Assembly (NCBI GenBank): GCA_027065635.1
Contig: JAMONQ010000053.1
Coordinates: 1 to 15,029 of the forward strand
From: Campylobacterales bacterium
GTDB lineage: Bacteria > Campylobacterota > Campylobacteria > Campylobacterales > Hydrogenimonadaceae
DNA length: 15,029 nucleotides
Direction of reading: 5' to 3'
In this document: positions 7,225 to 14,555 of the stretch, piece by piece
Position numbering within the stretch: the stretch's first letter is position 1
Layout of the letters: every line of letters starts with the position of its first letter
The notes under the pieces: generated by a model
The model's database searches: none
What the model was told of the DNA's origin: nothing
Seen by the model: only the letters and a program-made list of their open reading frames with translations
Made by a program: the position numbers and the translations under genes

Positions 7225-9441
7225 ATGAAACGTATTGTATCGGCTATGCTGCTGACTGCGATGCTGGCTGCTGCACAGCAGATAAAAACGATCGAGTTTG
7301 ACGGTCTGATACATCTTTCTCCCGAGATAGCCAAAGAGATAGTAAAGATCGAACCGGGCGAGCCGATAGATATCGAAAAGATTGACGAAGCGATAAAGAG
7401 GCTGTATGAGCAGGGGTATTTCGACGATATCTGGGTGACCGAAAACAGAGGTGTGCTCACTTTCCATTTCAAGGAGAAGCCTGTAATATCCCAGATAGAG
7501 TTTGTCGGGTACGGAGAGAGCAAAAAAGATGAGCTTCTATCCCAGATCGGTCTTAAAAAGGGAGATATATACGATGAGAGAAAAATCGAGAAAGCCGAGG
7601 AGAAACTAAGGTCGATAATAGAGAGCGAGGGGTATTTCGATACCGTGGTTGAGCCTGAAACGGAGGTATTGAAAAACGGTAGCGTCAAAGTCAAGTTTGT
7701 CATCAACAAGGGTGAAAACATCATTATAAAAAAGCTCAACCTGTGCGGAGCGAAACATTTTGAAAAGAGTGATATAGAGAGTGTCCTTGCCAACAGAGAG
7801 CGCGACTTCATGGGCTGGATGTGGGGGCTTAACGATGGAAAGGTCAAAATCGACCAGCTCGAATATGAAGCACCGAGGATCAGGGACTTCTATATGCGTC
7901 ACGGATATCTCGACGCCAAAGTCGAACCGCCGCTTTTGAGGGTGGATTTCAACCAGTACAGAGCCATTCTCGACTTCAAGATCAAAGAGGGAGCAGTCTA
8001 CAAGGTAAAAGATGTAAAGATAGAACTCTTTGAACCCGTAGCCGATATCGACGAATTGAAGAAGGATCTGCGTGTGGATCCAGGCGAAACCTTCAATATC
8101 GACGATCTTCGCAAAGATATGCAGAAGCTTAGAGAGAAGATCGCCAACATGGGATATGCGTATGTAAGGGTCATTCCAGACTTTGTCAAAGACGAGAAGA
8201 ACCATACGGCAGTAGTCAAGTACAAAATCATTCCGGGGCGCAAAGTCCATATCAGGGATGTCATCATCTCCGGCAACAGCAGAACGCTGGATAGGGTCAT
8301 CAGGCGTGAAATATTTCTGGCTCCGGGAGATACATACAATCTTACAGATTTGAAAGATTCGAAATCTGCACTTATGCGTACAGGTTTTTTCGAAAGCGTG
8401 GTAATCGACGAGAGACGTGTAAGCGAAGATCTGATGGATCTTGTGGTAAATGTCAAAGAGGCGCAAACAGGCAATATTATGGTCGGAGGAGGGTATGGAA
8501 GCTATGACGGCTTCATCGTCAATGCCTCCATAAACGACAGAAACATTTTCGGCAGCGGTCTGTCTGTGGGTATAAGCTTCGACTTCTCCAGGTACAGAAG
8601 CTATTTCAACTTCAACGTTACAAATCCGAGGATTTTCGACAGCGACTACAGTGTAGGGTTCAATGCCTACAACTCACAGTACGAGTCCTACGACTATACC
8701 GAGAACAGAAAGGGCGGCTCCATCAATATCGGGCGTCAGATTGCGAGATATTGGCATGCGGGAATCAGTTACCAGTACTTCAGTACCCAATTGACCGGTA
8801 TGGATCCGGACTATCCTGACTATGACCTGTACTACGACAAGCCGTTTGACACAAGCGCCATAACACCTTCGCTGCGGTTCAACAATACAGACGACTACTA
8901 TCTGCCCAGGCACGGTATGATATTTGGCATCAGTGCGGAGTATGCTGGTGTCGGAGGGGATGCCAGGTTCAACAAAAACTACATCAACTTCTCGATATTC
9001 CATGGACTCGAAGATGAGATAAACTACGATCTTATTTTGCGATACAAGGCGAGACTCGGATTCATACCCTGGAGTGAAAAACTGCCTGTAAACGAAAAGT
9101 TTTTTATGGGAGGTATCCGGACTGTGCGAGGATACCAGTCCGGATCGATATCAGATAAAGATGCCAACGGATATCTTCTTGGAGGCAAATATACCTTTTC
9201 AAACTCTATCGAAGCGAGTATCCCTCTTGTCGATGCGGCTAAAATGAGGCTCGCATTCTTTCTCGATTACGGTATGATAGGTGAAAATGCCTTTACAGAC
9301 GAGAAGCGTGCCGGTACCGGTGTAGCTATAGAGTGGTTTTCGCCAATGGGACCGATAAGCCTGGTGTTTGCCCGTCCTTTGATGCAGAAGGAGGGCGATC
9401 AGACTTCCACATTCGAATTTACAATGGGGACCAGATTTTAG
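7225..9441 (+). CDS. bamA: BamA, outer-membrane beta-barrel assembly protein
   Basis: BamA is the Omp85 core of the machinery that folds and inserts outer-membrane proteins. A short signal peptide (MKRIVSAMLLTAMLAAA, cut before QQ) is followed by five POTRA domains at about 20-85, 88-165, 167-257, 260-338 and 341-413. POTRA 5 contains the typical VIISGNSRTLDRVIRRE (347-363). The barrel spans about 415-738, with the conserved loop 6 motif VRGY at 634-637 (GGIRTVRGYQSG) and the last strand ending in phenylalanine (FEFTMGTRF), as needed for the beta-signal. At 738 residues it has the usual size. The ATG has AGAGGA at 7214-7219, spacing 5. A Tyr/Asp-rich stretch (about 528-542) probably forms an extracellular loop. 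The gene stands alone between tyrA and the convergent ppx. Confidence 0.96.
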   Translation: MKRIVSAMLLTAMLAAAQQIKTIEFDGLIHLSPEIAKEIVKIEPGEPIDIEKIDEAIKRLYEQGYFDDIWVTENRGVLTFHFKEKPVISQIEFVGYGESKKDELLSQIGLKKGDIYDERKIEKAEEKLRSIIESEGYFDTVVEPETEVLKNGSVKVKFVINKGENIIIKKLNLCGAKHFEKSDIESVLANRERDFMGWMWGLNDGKVKIDQLEYEAPRIRDFYMRHGYLDAKVEPPLLRVDFNQYRAILDFKIKEGAVYKVKDVKIELFEPVADIDELKKDLRVDPGETFNIDDLRKDMQKLREKIANMGYAYVRVIPDFVKDEKNHTAVVKYKIIPGRKVHIRDVIISGNSRTLDRVIRREIFLAPGDTYNLTDLKDSKSALMRTGFFESVVIDERRVSEDLMDLVVNVKEAQTGNIMVGGGYGSYDGFIVNASINDRNIFGSGLSVGISFDFSRYRSYFNFNVTNPRIFDSDYSVGFNAYNSQYESYDYTENRKGGSINIGRQIARYWHAGISYQYFSTQLTGMDPDYPDYDLYYDKPFDTSAITPSLRFNNTDDYYLPRHGMIFGISAEYAGVGGDARFNKNYINFSIFHGLEDEINYDLILRYKARLGFIPWSEKLPVNEKFFMGGIRTVRGYQSGSISDKDANGYLLGGKYTFSNSIEASIPLVDAAKMRLAFFLDYGMIGENAFTDEKRAGTGVAIEWFSPMGPISLVFARPLMQKEGDQTSTFEFTMGTRF

Positions 9442-9468
9442 CGTCACTACAAGCGAAGAGGGAGGTAA

Positions 9469-9513
9469 AGCTGTTTGAGTTCTCTCTTTTATGAAAGAGA
9501 GAACTTTACAGCT
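9469..9513. terminator. Strong hairpin between convergent bamA and ppx
   Basis: AGTTCTCTCTTT (9478-9489) and AAAGAGAGAACT (9494-9505) form a perfect 12-bp stem with a 4-base loop. An outer AGCTGT/ACAGCT pair (9469-9474 with 9508-9513) extends it across a small interior loop. No long T-run follows on either strand, so it is not a textbook intrinsic terminator, but it could stop or protect both transcripts. The ppx stop codon lies at its tip. Confidence 0.6.
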
Positions 9514-10958
9514 ATGGACTCCGGTTTTTCAAGCTCCCTGATCCTCTCTTCGGCCAGATAGGTGTCAAAGGGCGCCTTTATGAATAGAACTCCGTTTCTG
9601 TACTCCGCTTCGATTTTGCCGTAACTGTTGGCGGAGTGGATCGCCTGTGCCAGCGAGACTATATAGCTTAGCCATGCAAGAGTATTCTGTTTTGGGAGAA
9701 GCTTTTTATACGGTTTTACAAAACTGTTTTTCGGAAGTCGCCTTTTGTTGAAGCGAATAAGTGTGGCTATCAGTATCATATCTTCATGGCTGAAGCCGTA
9801 ATCGAGTTCGCTGAGTACCATATATGCGCTATGCCGGTGATATCCGTAAAAGTCGAGCTTTATTCCGATGCGAGACAGCTTCGCCGCAATTTGCAGGTGC
9901 CTAAGCAGACTTGAAGGCAGTGCGCACGGTGATTTGAGGGCATTGAATAGTTCGGTAGCCGTAGAGGCGATATTCGCAGCCAGACGGGGATCGGTGCAGA
10001 AGCGGTCAAGAAGGCTTCTTACACTTGGGTTGAAATTGGCCGGAAAGAGATGGTCGTTACCTCGGAGCAGATCACTCAGAAAGAGACCCTCTCTGACACC
10101 TGCACCGCTTGCGACTACCTCGTTTGCAGATACCTTTTCAAGGACTTTCGACAATATAAGTACACCCGGACGAATTGTATCGAGACGATCTTTTTTGATA
10201 CCGTATTTGGTCAGTTTCAATACGGGAGAGTTGGCGACTTTGTTTAAAAACTTCATCTCTTCGGATATCGAAAATCTGAAAGCGTGAATCTTTTCGACAG
10301 TATGGCCATCTCTTTGCATTATAGCTTTCGTGATCGCCCGAGCCGTTCCTCCTATGCCGACTGCCGTGTGGTTTTTGAAGGTATCCGGAAGAGATGCGAG
10401 AGCCTCTTCTATATAGGCCGCAGCCTCTTCTATGGGCTTTTTTTTGTCGAAAAAGAGCTCTTTTAGTCTGACCGTCCCGAGATTCAAGGAGTATACATCG
10501 ACCACTTTTTTGTTACGTATCAGAGCAAGATCCGTAGATCCGCCGCCGATATCTACGGTTACCGCATCCGTTACGGGAAGAAGGTTTGCCGCGGCTATAC
10601 CGCCAAGGTAGGCCTCCTTCTTGCCGTCAATCACTTTTATTTTAAGACCTATCTCTTTTTCTATACGCTTTATGAAATCTTTGCGGTTTGGGGCATCCCT
10701 GACGGCAGAAGTGGCTATACATAAAATTTTGCGGGATTTGTAGCTCTTTGCAATCGAGAGAAACTGCGAGAGGGCACGGCAGGCCCTCTCGATGGCATCC
10801 GGTTGAAGATAGCCACCCTTTTCGTAGGCTCCCTCCGATATCCGTACACGACTTCGTGTCTCGTTGAGAATATAGAAGCCGTAGCGGCTGGTGCGCTCAT
10901 ACACCACCATCCTGGCCGAGTTGGAGCCGATATCTATGACGGCGGTGCGCTTGGCCAT
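9489..10958 (-). CDS. ppx: Ppx/GppA-family exopolyphosphatase / pppGpp phosphatase
   Basis: Ppx/GppA enzymes hydrolyse inorganic polyphosphate and/or the gamma-phosphate of pppGpp, linking phosphate stores to the stringent response. The ASKHA fold is clear: phosphate-1 motif AVIDIGSNSARMVVY (6-20), the family's catalytic glutamate in GKKEAYLGG (Glu115), phosphate-2 motif VDIGGGSTDLAL (135-146), and the adenosine-type GIGGTARA (201-208). The roughly 170-residue C-terminal extension is rich in helices, with histidines in GYHRHSAYMV, and resembles the HD-like domain of full-length Ppx. At 489 residues it fits that longer form. The ATG overlaps the ferredoxin stop by one base (TAATG), so the two genes are probably co-translated. 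Sequence alone does not decide between polyphosphate and pppGpp as the main substrate. I recall the same ferredoxin-phosphatase pair in C. jejuni (Cj0354c/Cj0353c). Confidence 0.92.
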   Translation of the reverse strand: MAKRTAVIDIGSNSARMVVYERTSRYGFYILNETRSRVRISEGAYEKGGYLQPDAIERACRALSQFLSIAKSYKSRKILCIATSAVRDAPNRKDFIKRIEKEIGLKIKVIDGKKEAYLGGIAAANLLPVTDAVTVDIGGGSTDLALIRNKKVVDVYSLNLGTVRLKELFFDKKKPIEEAAAYIEEALASLPDTFKNHTAVGIGGTARAITKAIMQRDGHTVEKIHAFRFSISEEMKFLNKVANSPVLKLTKYGIKKDRLDTIRPGVLILSKVLEKVSANEVVASGAGVREGLFLSDLLRGNDHLFPANFNPSVRSLLDRFCTDPRLAANIASTATELFNALKSPCALPSSLLRHLQIAAKLSRIGIKLDFYGYHRHSAYMVLSELDYGFSHEDMILIATLIRFNKRRLPKNSFVKPYKKLLPKQNTLAWLSYIVSLAQAIHSANSYGKIEAEYRNGVLFIKAPFDTYLAEERIRELEKPESIAVKFSLS

Positions 10959-11209
10959 TACTGCTCTTTTTGAAGATGTTCAAACTTGAACTTCAACTCC
11001 TCAACGCTCTCTACATTGTCTGGATCCGGGACAATACAGTCGACTGGGCATACCGCGATACAAGCCGGTTCGTCATAGTGGCCTACACACTCCGTGCACC
11101 GGTCCGGGTCAATGATATATATCGGATCTCCCTCTTCGATAGCACCGTTGGGACACTCGTCCCGACATGCATCGCATGCAATACATTCATCTGTAATCAT
11201 CAATGCCAT
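10958..11209 (-). CDS. 2[4Fe-4S] ferredoxin, YfhL/Allochromatium type
   Basis: This is an 83-residue cytoplasmic electron carrier. The first cluster motif is CIACDACRDECP (Cys9, 12, 15, 19). The second is Cys38-x2-Cys41-x8-Cys50-x3-Cys54-Pro; the eight-residue gap is the hallmark of the Allochromatium-type/YfhL ferredoxins, whose two clusters have very low and unequal potentials. An extra Cys58 and an acidic tail (DPDNVESVEE) are also typical. The ATG has AAGG eight bases upstream. It is the first gene of a pair with ppx, overlapping it by one base, and its promoter region carries a TTTAAG direct repeat. Its redox partner cannot be told from the sequence, and no ferredoxin-dependent enzyme is in the window. 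Confidence 0.95.
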   Translation of the reverse strand: MALMITDECIACDACRDECPNGAIEEGDPIYIIDPDRCTECVGHYDEPACIAVCPVDCIVPDPDNVESVEELKFKFEHLQKEQ

Positions 11210-11240
11210 AGCAGTTACCTTGATAAAATAAATTGTGAGA

Positions 11241-11274
11241 TTTATAACCTATATGGCCTTAACCAATACTTAAA
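11241..11274 (-). promoter_or_regulatory. Ferredoxin-ppx promoter region with TTTAAG direct repeat
   Basis: On the minus strand TTTAAG (11274-11269), five bases, then GTTAAG (11263-11258) form a direct repeat with 11-bp period. TATAAA (11246-11241) is the best -10-like hexamer, about 31 bases before the ferredoxin ATG; TAGGTT nearer the repeat is an alternative. The repeat resembles the one before the response-regulator gene. Confidence 0.45.
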
Positions 11275-11302
11275 ACTTCACCCCCGTTTTATCATGAAAA
11301 AT

Positions 11303-11340
11303 CGTTAAAGAGAGGCTTGCGCCGTTAATGTTCGAGAGGC
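11303..11340. repeat. Short imperfect direct repeat between kinase and ferredoxin genes
   Basis: CGTTAA is followed by GAGAGGC twice: 11303-11308 with 11310-11316, and 11323-11328 with 11334-11340. On the minus strand this lies just after the kinase gene. GGCGCAAGCC inside could form a minimal 3-bp hairpin with a GCAA loop, which is too weak to call a terminator. Confidence 0.3.
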
Positions 11341-11379
11341 CGTTTTACGAGTGCTTTGCAGATTCGGGACAAAGATGAA

Positions 11380-12699
11380 TCAACGTTGGTTCGGCAGGTC
11401 GCATTGAGGAGTTGTAGCAAAGATGAGCGTAGCTACTGTTCCGCTCTGTCCGTCCGTTCTGTTTTTAAGGGAGATTCTCGCACCCATGGCGTCTGCCGCC
11501 GATTTTGCCAGAAATAGCCCAAGACCGGCACCGGGAGCGTTACCCACTCTCTTGAACGGGGCGAAAAGGTCTATCGACTCGTCTATTCCCGGACCTTCGT
11601 CGATCACTTCGAGCTTTATCTTGTTTTCATCGACCAGGCGCGTTTTTAGCAGAATATTTTTTCCTTCGGGAGTGAATTTGATCGCGTTTTGCAGAAAATT
11701 CTGTAGAATCTGGTTTAGCAGGGTAGTCTGTATAAGCCCAGTGAGGGATTCGGGTTGAAGATCGACTGTAAGCTTTCTTTTTTCCGCCGCGGCCAGCAGT
11801 GTGAAGTCCTCTCCCTTCTTGCGTATAAACTCTATGATGTCGACTTGCTCCGGAAGCTCGAAATGTGCCCCTTCGAGCCTCCCTATCTCAAGGATCGAAC
11901 CTATCATCCGGTTGAGTTCCAGAATCGTCTTGTTTGCAAGCTGAAGAGCTTCGATATACTTTTCCGGCTCCCGTCGTTTTATAAGTGTTACGTCATTTTT
12001 GAGCTTCATTACGTTCAATGGAGTTTTAAGCTCGTGAGCAGCGCCGATAAAGAGCTCTTTTTGGTATTTGACAAAGGTCTGTATACGGTTGATCAGACGG
12101 TTTATGGATTCGCCCAAAGGTACGAATTCTTCGGGAAGCTCCCGTGTGTTTATAGTCGTCAGAAAGTTTTCGTTGAGTGTGGATAGCTTCTTGCTCATTC
12201 TGGTGATGGGAACCAAAAGCATGGCCGACAGTCCAAATGCGTAAAGGACTATGAGTATCAGACTTATCAGGTTTATGACGATTATGGAGCGAAGGATCTT
12301 GTTGAGCATTTCGGCCATACCGGTGATATCCTTGACCATGAGAAGGTATGTCTGGGCTTTGAAGTTGTATGGATATATCAGCTCCAGATAGTGTTTTCCG
12401 TTCTCTTTCCTCTCTCTCCATTCTATCGAACTGTAAAAATGGTGCGGTGCTCCGATCACTTCCGCACTTATCTGAAGAGCGTTTTTCAGGTTTTTCGCAT
12501 CTATCTTCTCCCCCTCATTATAGTCCGGGAAGGTTTGAACGATATATCTTGCCTGATTTACGAGCTCCTGGGAGAGTTCGTCGTATAGAGTCTGCTTAAT
12601 ATATGTATAGAGCATAGTGGAGAAGATGATCAGAAGAACGGAAGAGGCGATAATCAGTTGTGTCAGGAACTGGTTGCGGATACTGCGGTTTCCGGCCAT
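11380..12699 (-). CDS. Membrane sensor histidine kinase
   Basis: This is a sensor kinase that would autophosphorylate on His222 and pass phosphate to a response regulator, most likely the HsrA-like protein upstream. It has a transmembrane helix at about 13-33, a periplasmic sensor region of roughly 100 residues with no motif I recognise, a second helix at about 139-161, and a HAMP-like linker to about 212. The HisKA H-box (AAHELKTPLNV) is at 220-230 and the ATPase domain has an N-box (NFLQNAIKF, 334-342), G1 (DEGPGID, 367-373), F-box (FAPF, 379-382) and G2 (GAGLGLFLAKS, 390-400), all intact. The 439-residue length is normal. The ATG has AAAGG about 7 bases upstream. It is separated from the regulator gene by 123 bp, unusually far for a pair. 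The stimulus is unknown. Confidence 0.93.
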   Translation of the reverse strand: MAGNRSIRNQFLTQLIIASSVLLIIFSTMLYTYIKQTLYDELSQELVNQARYIVQTFPDYNEGEKIDAKNLKNALQISAEVIGAPHHFYSSIEWRERKENGKHYLELIYPYNFKAQTYLLMVKDITGMAEMLNKILRSIIVINLISLILIVLYAFGLSAMLLVPITRMSKKLSTLNENFLTTINTRELPEEFVPLGESINRLINRIQTFVKYQKELFIGAAHELKTPLNVMKLKNDVTLIKRREPEKYIEALQLANKTILELNRMIGSILEIGRLEGAHFELPEQVDIIEFIRKKGEDFTLLAAAEKRKLTVDLQPESLTGLIQTTLLNQILQNFLQNAIKFTPEGKNILLKTRLVDENKIKLEVIDEGPGIDESIDLFAPFKRVGNAPGAGLGLFLAKSAADAMGARISLKNRTDGQSGTVATLIFATTPQCDLPNQR

Positions 12700-12734
12700 C
12701 GATTACCTTTGGGTAGAGTGTCGGGAAGTTATCG

Positions 12735-12817
12735 TACCGGTTGGAGTACCGTTTGGCTGCCTATCTACCTGTAGCGGCGGATAGGCACTTTTGCCTGGGT
12801 ACCCCTTTGGCAACCGG
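12735..12817 (-). repeat. Nested inverted and direct repeats in the regulator-kinase spacer
   Basis: TGCCTATC (12758-12765) and GATAGGCA (12780-12787) form a perfect 8-bp stem with a 14-base loop. CCGGTTG (12737-12743) and CAACCGG (12811-12817) pair outside it. TTGCC (12791-12795) can pair with GGCAA (12809-12813) around the palindrome GGGTACCC (12797-12804). A GTACC..TTTGGC phrase appears in direct repeat (12746-12757 and 12799-12811). There is no T-run, so it is not an obvious terminator. It could set the kinase-to-regulator expression ratio. Confidence 0.6.
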
Positions 12818-12822
12818 CCGGT

Positions 12823-13503
12823 CTACTCTTCGCTCTTTTTTTGCGGATAGCAGAAGCGGTAACCGCGTCGGCGTACGGTCTCGATGGTTTGAATACCGAG
12901 CGGTTTGTCCATCTTTTGTCTGATCTGGTTGATCGCCACTTCTATAACGTTGGGTGTAACAAGTTCGGGCTCTTCCCATATGGCATCGAGCAGCTGCTCT
13001 TTGGAAACGATCTCTTCGCGATGGCGCGCAAGGTGTGTGAGTACTTCGAACGGTTTTCCCTTGAGCTCGATCTCTTTGCCGCGATAGACTACCTTCTCCT
13101 CTTGCGGATTGATACTGAGGTCGTCTATCTCGATGACGTTGCTTCCGCCGAATCTCAGGCGGGCCTTGATGCGTGCTATCAGAACGTCGAAGTCGAAAGG
13201 TTTCTTGATATAGTCGTCGGCGCCTGCTTCGAGGGCTTCTATTTCGCTCTCTTTGTCGTCCCTGGCCGAAAGAATGATAACCGCTGTTTTGGGGTTGGCC
13301 TGTTTTGCCTTCTGAATGAGCTCGAGTCCGTTGCCGTCGGGAAGCATCCAGTCCGCAAGAATCAGATCATAGTTTCTGATATCGAGGTAGTAGTCACCGT
13401 CCTTGAAGTTTTCCGCCGAGTCTGTCTGGTAGTTGAATTCGTTGAGTCCTTCTGAGAGTGTTTTGTTGACGGTGGTTTCATCTTCTACGATCAGTATACG
13501 CAT
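12823..13503 (-). CDS. hsrA: HsrA/CosR-like OmpR-family response regulator with canonical receiver
   Basis: This is an OmpR/PhoB-type transcription regulator. The receiver domain (1-118) has a full phosphorylation pocket: Glu7-Asp8, phospho-acceptor Asp51 in LADWMLPDG, Ser79, Tyr98 and Lys101. The winged-helix domain (about 122-220) contains stretches such as KPFEVLTHLARHREEIVSKE and NVIEVAINQIRQKMDKPLGI that, from memory, are nearly identical to Helicobacter pylori HsrA (HP1043) and Campylobacter CosR. Those proteins are essential regulators with atypical receivers. Its neighbours also match what I recall around CosR in C. jejuni (ferredoxin, CosR, folB). The ATG has AAGGA nine bases upstream (complement of 13513-13517) and a strong promoter. 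The family call is firm; orthology to HsrA is very likely; phosphorylation by the adjacent kinase is inferred. Confidence 0.94.
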   Translation of the reverse strand: MRILIVEDETTVNKTLSEGLNEFNYQTDSAENFKDGDYYLDIRNYDLILADWMLPDGNGLELIQKAKQANPKTAVIILSARDDKESEIEALEAGADDYIKKPFDFDVLIARIKARLRFGGSNVIEIDDLSINPQEEKVVYRGKEIELKGKPFEVLTHLARHREEIVSKEQLLDAIWEEPELVTPNVIEVAINQIRQKMDKPLGIQTIETVRRRGYRFCYPQKKSEE

Positions 13504-13538
13504 GGTATAAGGTCCTTATGGTGTGAAATTTAAGCGGG

Positions 13539-13567
13539 ATTATAGCATATTTTTAGCTAATCTTAAA
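13539..13567 (-). promoter_or_regulatory. Promoter of the HsrA-like regulator with a possible autoregulatory box
   Basis: A perfect -10 TATAAT (13544-13539) lies exactly 17 bases after TTTAAG (13567-13562), which occupies the -35 place. Five bases on is CTAAAA (13556-13551), giving an 11-bp-spaced imperfect direct repeat. Replacement of the -35 by a regulator box is typical of activation or autoregulation by OmpR-family proteins. The -10 is about 35 bases before the ATG. Confidence 0.65.
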
Positions 13568-13584
13568 CTCTTTTTCAAAAATTT

Positions 13585-13914
13585 TTAAAGATATGAGCGG
13601 GAATCTGAAACGCAAACCCGACAATTAGGGAGTATATCCGGTTTTGAAATGGTTATTTTTATTTTCTCGATTTCCGGAAAAGTCTCTCTCATTTTATGAA
13701 AAAGTGCCTCCAAAGCCTCCTCGACAAGCGAGAACCTTCCCTCTTTCATAGTAGATTCGAGCAGTTGGGCCGCGGCTGCATAATCGAGAAACCTTCCCTT
13801 TTCGTATCGATATTCGATTTCGCATTCGATTTCGATCCGCTGGGGTGAGCGGCGCTCGAAGTCGAGGATTCCCAAAATCGCTTCGAAAAGAAGGTTTTCG
13901 ATTTTGATCGTCAC
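13585..13914 (-). CDS. folB: Dihydroneopterin aldolase
   Basis: FolB cleaves 7,8-dihydroneopterin to 6-hydroxymethyl-dihydropterin and glycolaldehyde in folate synthesis; the family forms homo-octamers in the cytoplasm. Family marks are the N-terminal TIKIENLLFEAILGILDFERR (positions 2-22; GI..xER), the Gln25 Arg26 Ile27 strand, Tyr45 in LDYAAAA, SLVEEALEAL with Glu65/Glu66, and the catalytic-type lysine in ITISKPDIL (Lys91). The 109-residue length is typical. I start it at the GTG at 13914, which overlaps the plsY stop (GTGA) and has AAGG just upstream. A much longer reading frame extends upstream, but that part is only the other frame of plsY. Confidence 0.88.
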   Translation of the reverse strand: MTIKIENLLFEAILGILDFERRSPQRIEIECEIEYRYEKGRFLDYAAAAQLLESTMKEGRFSLVEEALEALFHKMRETFPEIEKIKITISKPDILPNCRVCVSDSRSYL

Positions 13915-14537
13915 GCTACCTTGGCCTCTTTTCCTGTAAGAAGACGTGCAATGTTGGGAATATGTTTGTATACCACTATGATGGCTATGATCCATATGGG
14001 CGCATGCGAGTGTATATTCGGAACGTCGGGATAGATTATGTAGCTTGCGACTATGAAAACTATGAGTGCGCCGAGTGAAGCCAGAGAGGAGATTCGAAGC
14101 GTCTTGCCCAGTATAAACCATGCCGCTATGGCTATCGCCGCAACTGTCGGCATCATAAATGCGAGTACACCCACTCCGGTGGCTACCCCTTTGCCTCCCT
14201 CGAACATGAGGTATGGGCTGAAGCAGTGGCCAGCTACCGCCAGAACCGCTACGGCCCACAATGTAGCGTCCGGCATTCCCGAGAGTTTGGCTGCGAGCAG
14301 TACCGCCACCCCTTTCATGGCATCGAGAACTACCGTGGCGATCGCCAGTTTCTTGGCCAGCTTCGGATTCCGCTCCTTTACGACCCTGAGCACGTTGGTC
14401 GCTCCTATGCTACGGCTTCCGCTCTCCTTTATATCGACTCCGGCAAAAATCTTGGCCAGAATCAGGCCGAAAGGTATCCCGCCTATAAGGAATGCGGCAA
14501 GATAGAAGATTATGTTTGGATTTGTCAGAAAGTCCAT
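13911..14537 (-). CDS. plsY: Acyl-phosphate:glycerol-3-phosphate acyltransferase
   Basis: PlsY is an integral inner-membrane enzyme that transfers an acyl group from acyl-phosphate to glycerol-3-phosphate, the first step of phospholipid synthesis. Its three cytoplasmic motifs are visible: GSRSIGATNVLR at about 37-48 (family GSGNxGATN), the GHCFSPYLMFEGGKGVATG segment near 102-120 containing the GGKGVAT signature, and a C-terminal juxtamembrane stretch. Serine-Arg-Ser replaces the usual Ser-Gly-Asn in the first motif, a mild variation. Multiple hydrophobic helices and 208 residues fit the family. The ATG has AAAAGG five bases upstream (complement of 14543-14548). It is co-transcribed with folB (4-bp overlap) and diverges from nadA. 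Confidence 0.94.
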   Translation of the reverse strand: MDFLTNPNIIFYLAAFLIGGIPFGLILAKIFAGVDIKESGSRSIGATNVLRVVKERNPKLAKKLAIATVVLDAMKGVAVLLAAKLSGMPDATLWAVAVLAVAGHCFSPYLMFEGGKGVATGVGVLAFMMPTVAAIAIAAWFILGKTLRISSLASLGALIVFIVASYIIYPDVPNIHSHAPIWIIAIIVVYKHIPNIARLLTGKEAKVA

Positions 14538-14555
14538 GTCGACCTTTTATGGTAA

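Noticed and set aside
7606..8466. A 286-codon open frame on the minus strand opposite bamA
   Set aside because: It lies wholly inside bamA, whose POTRA motifs are unmistakable; the product resembles no family and has no ribosome site or own context.
13915..14259. An N-terminal extension of folB giving a 224-residue protein
   Set aside because: This part is the alternative frame of plsY and has low-complexity, non-family sequence; the GTG at 13914 with its 4-bp overlap explains the true start.
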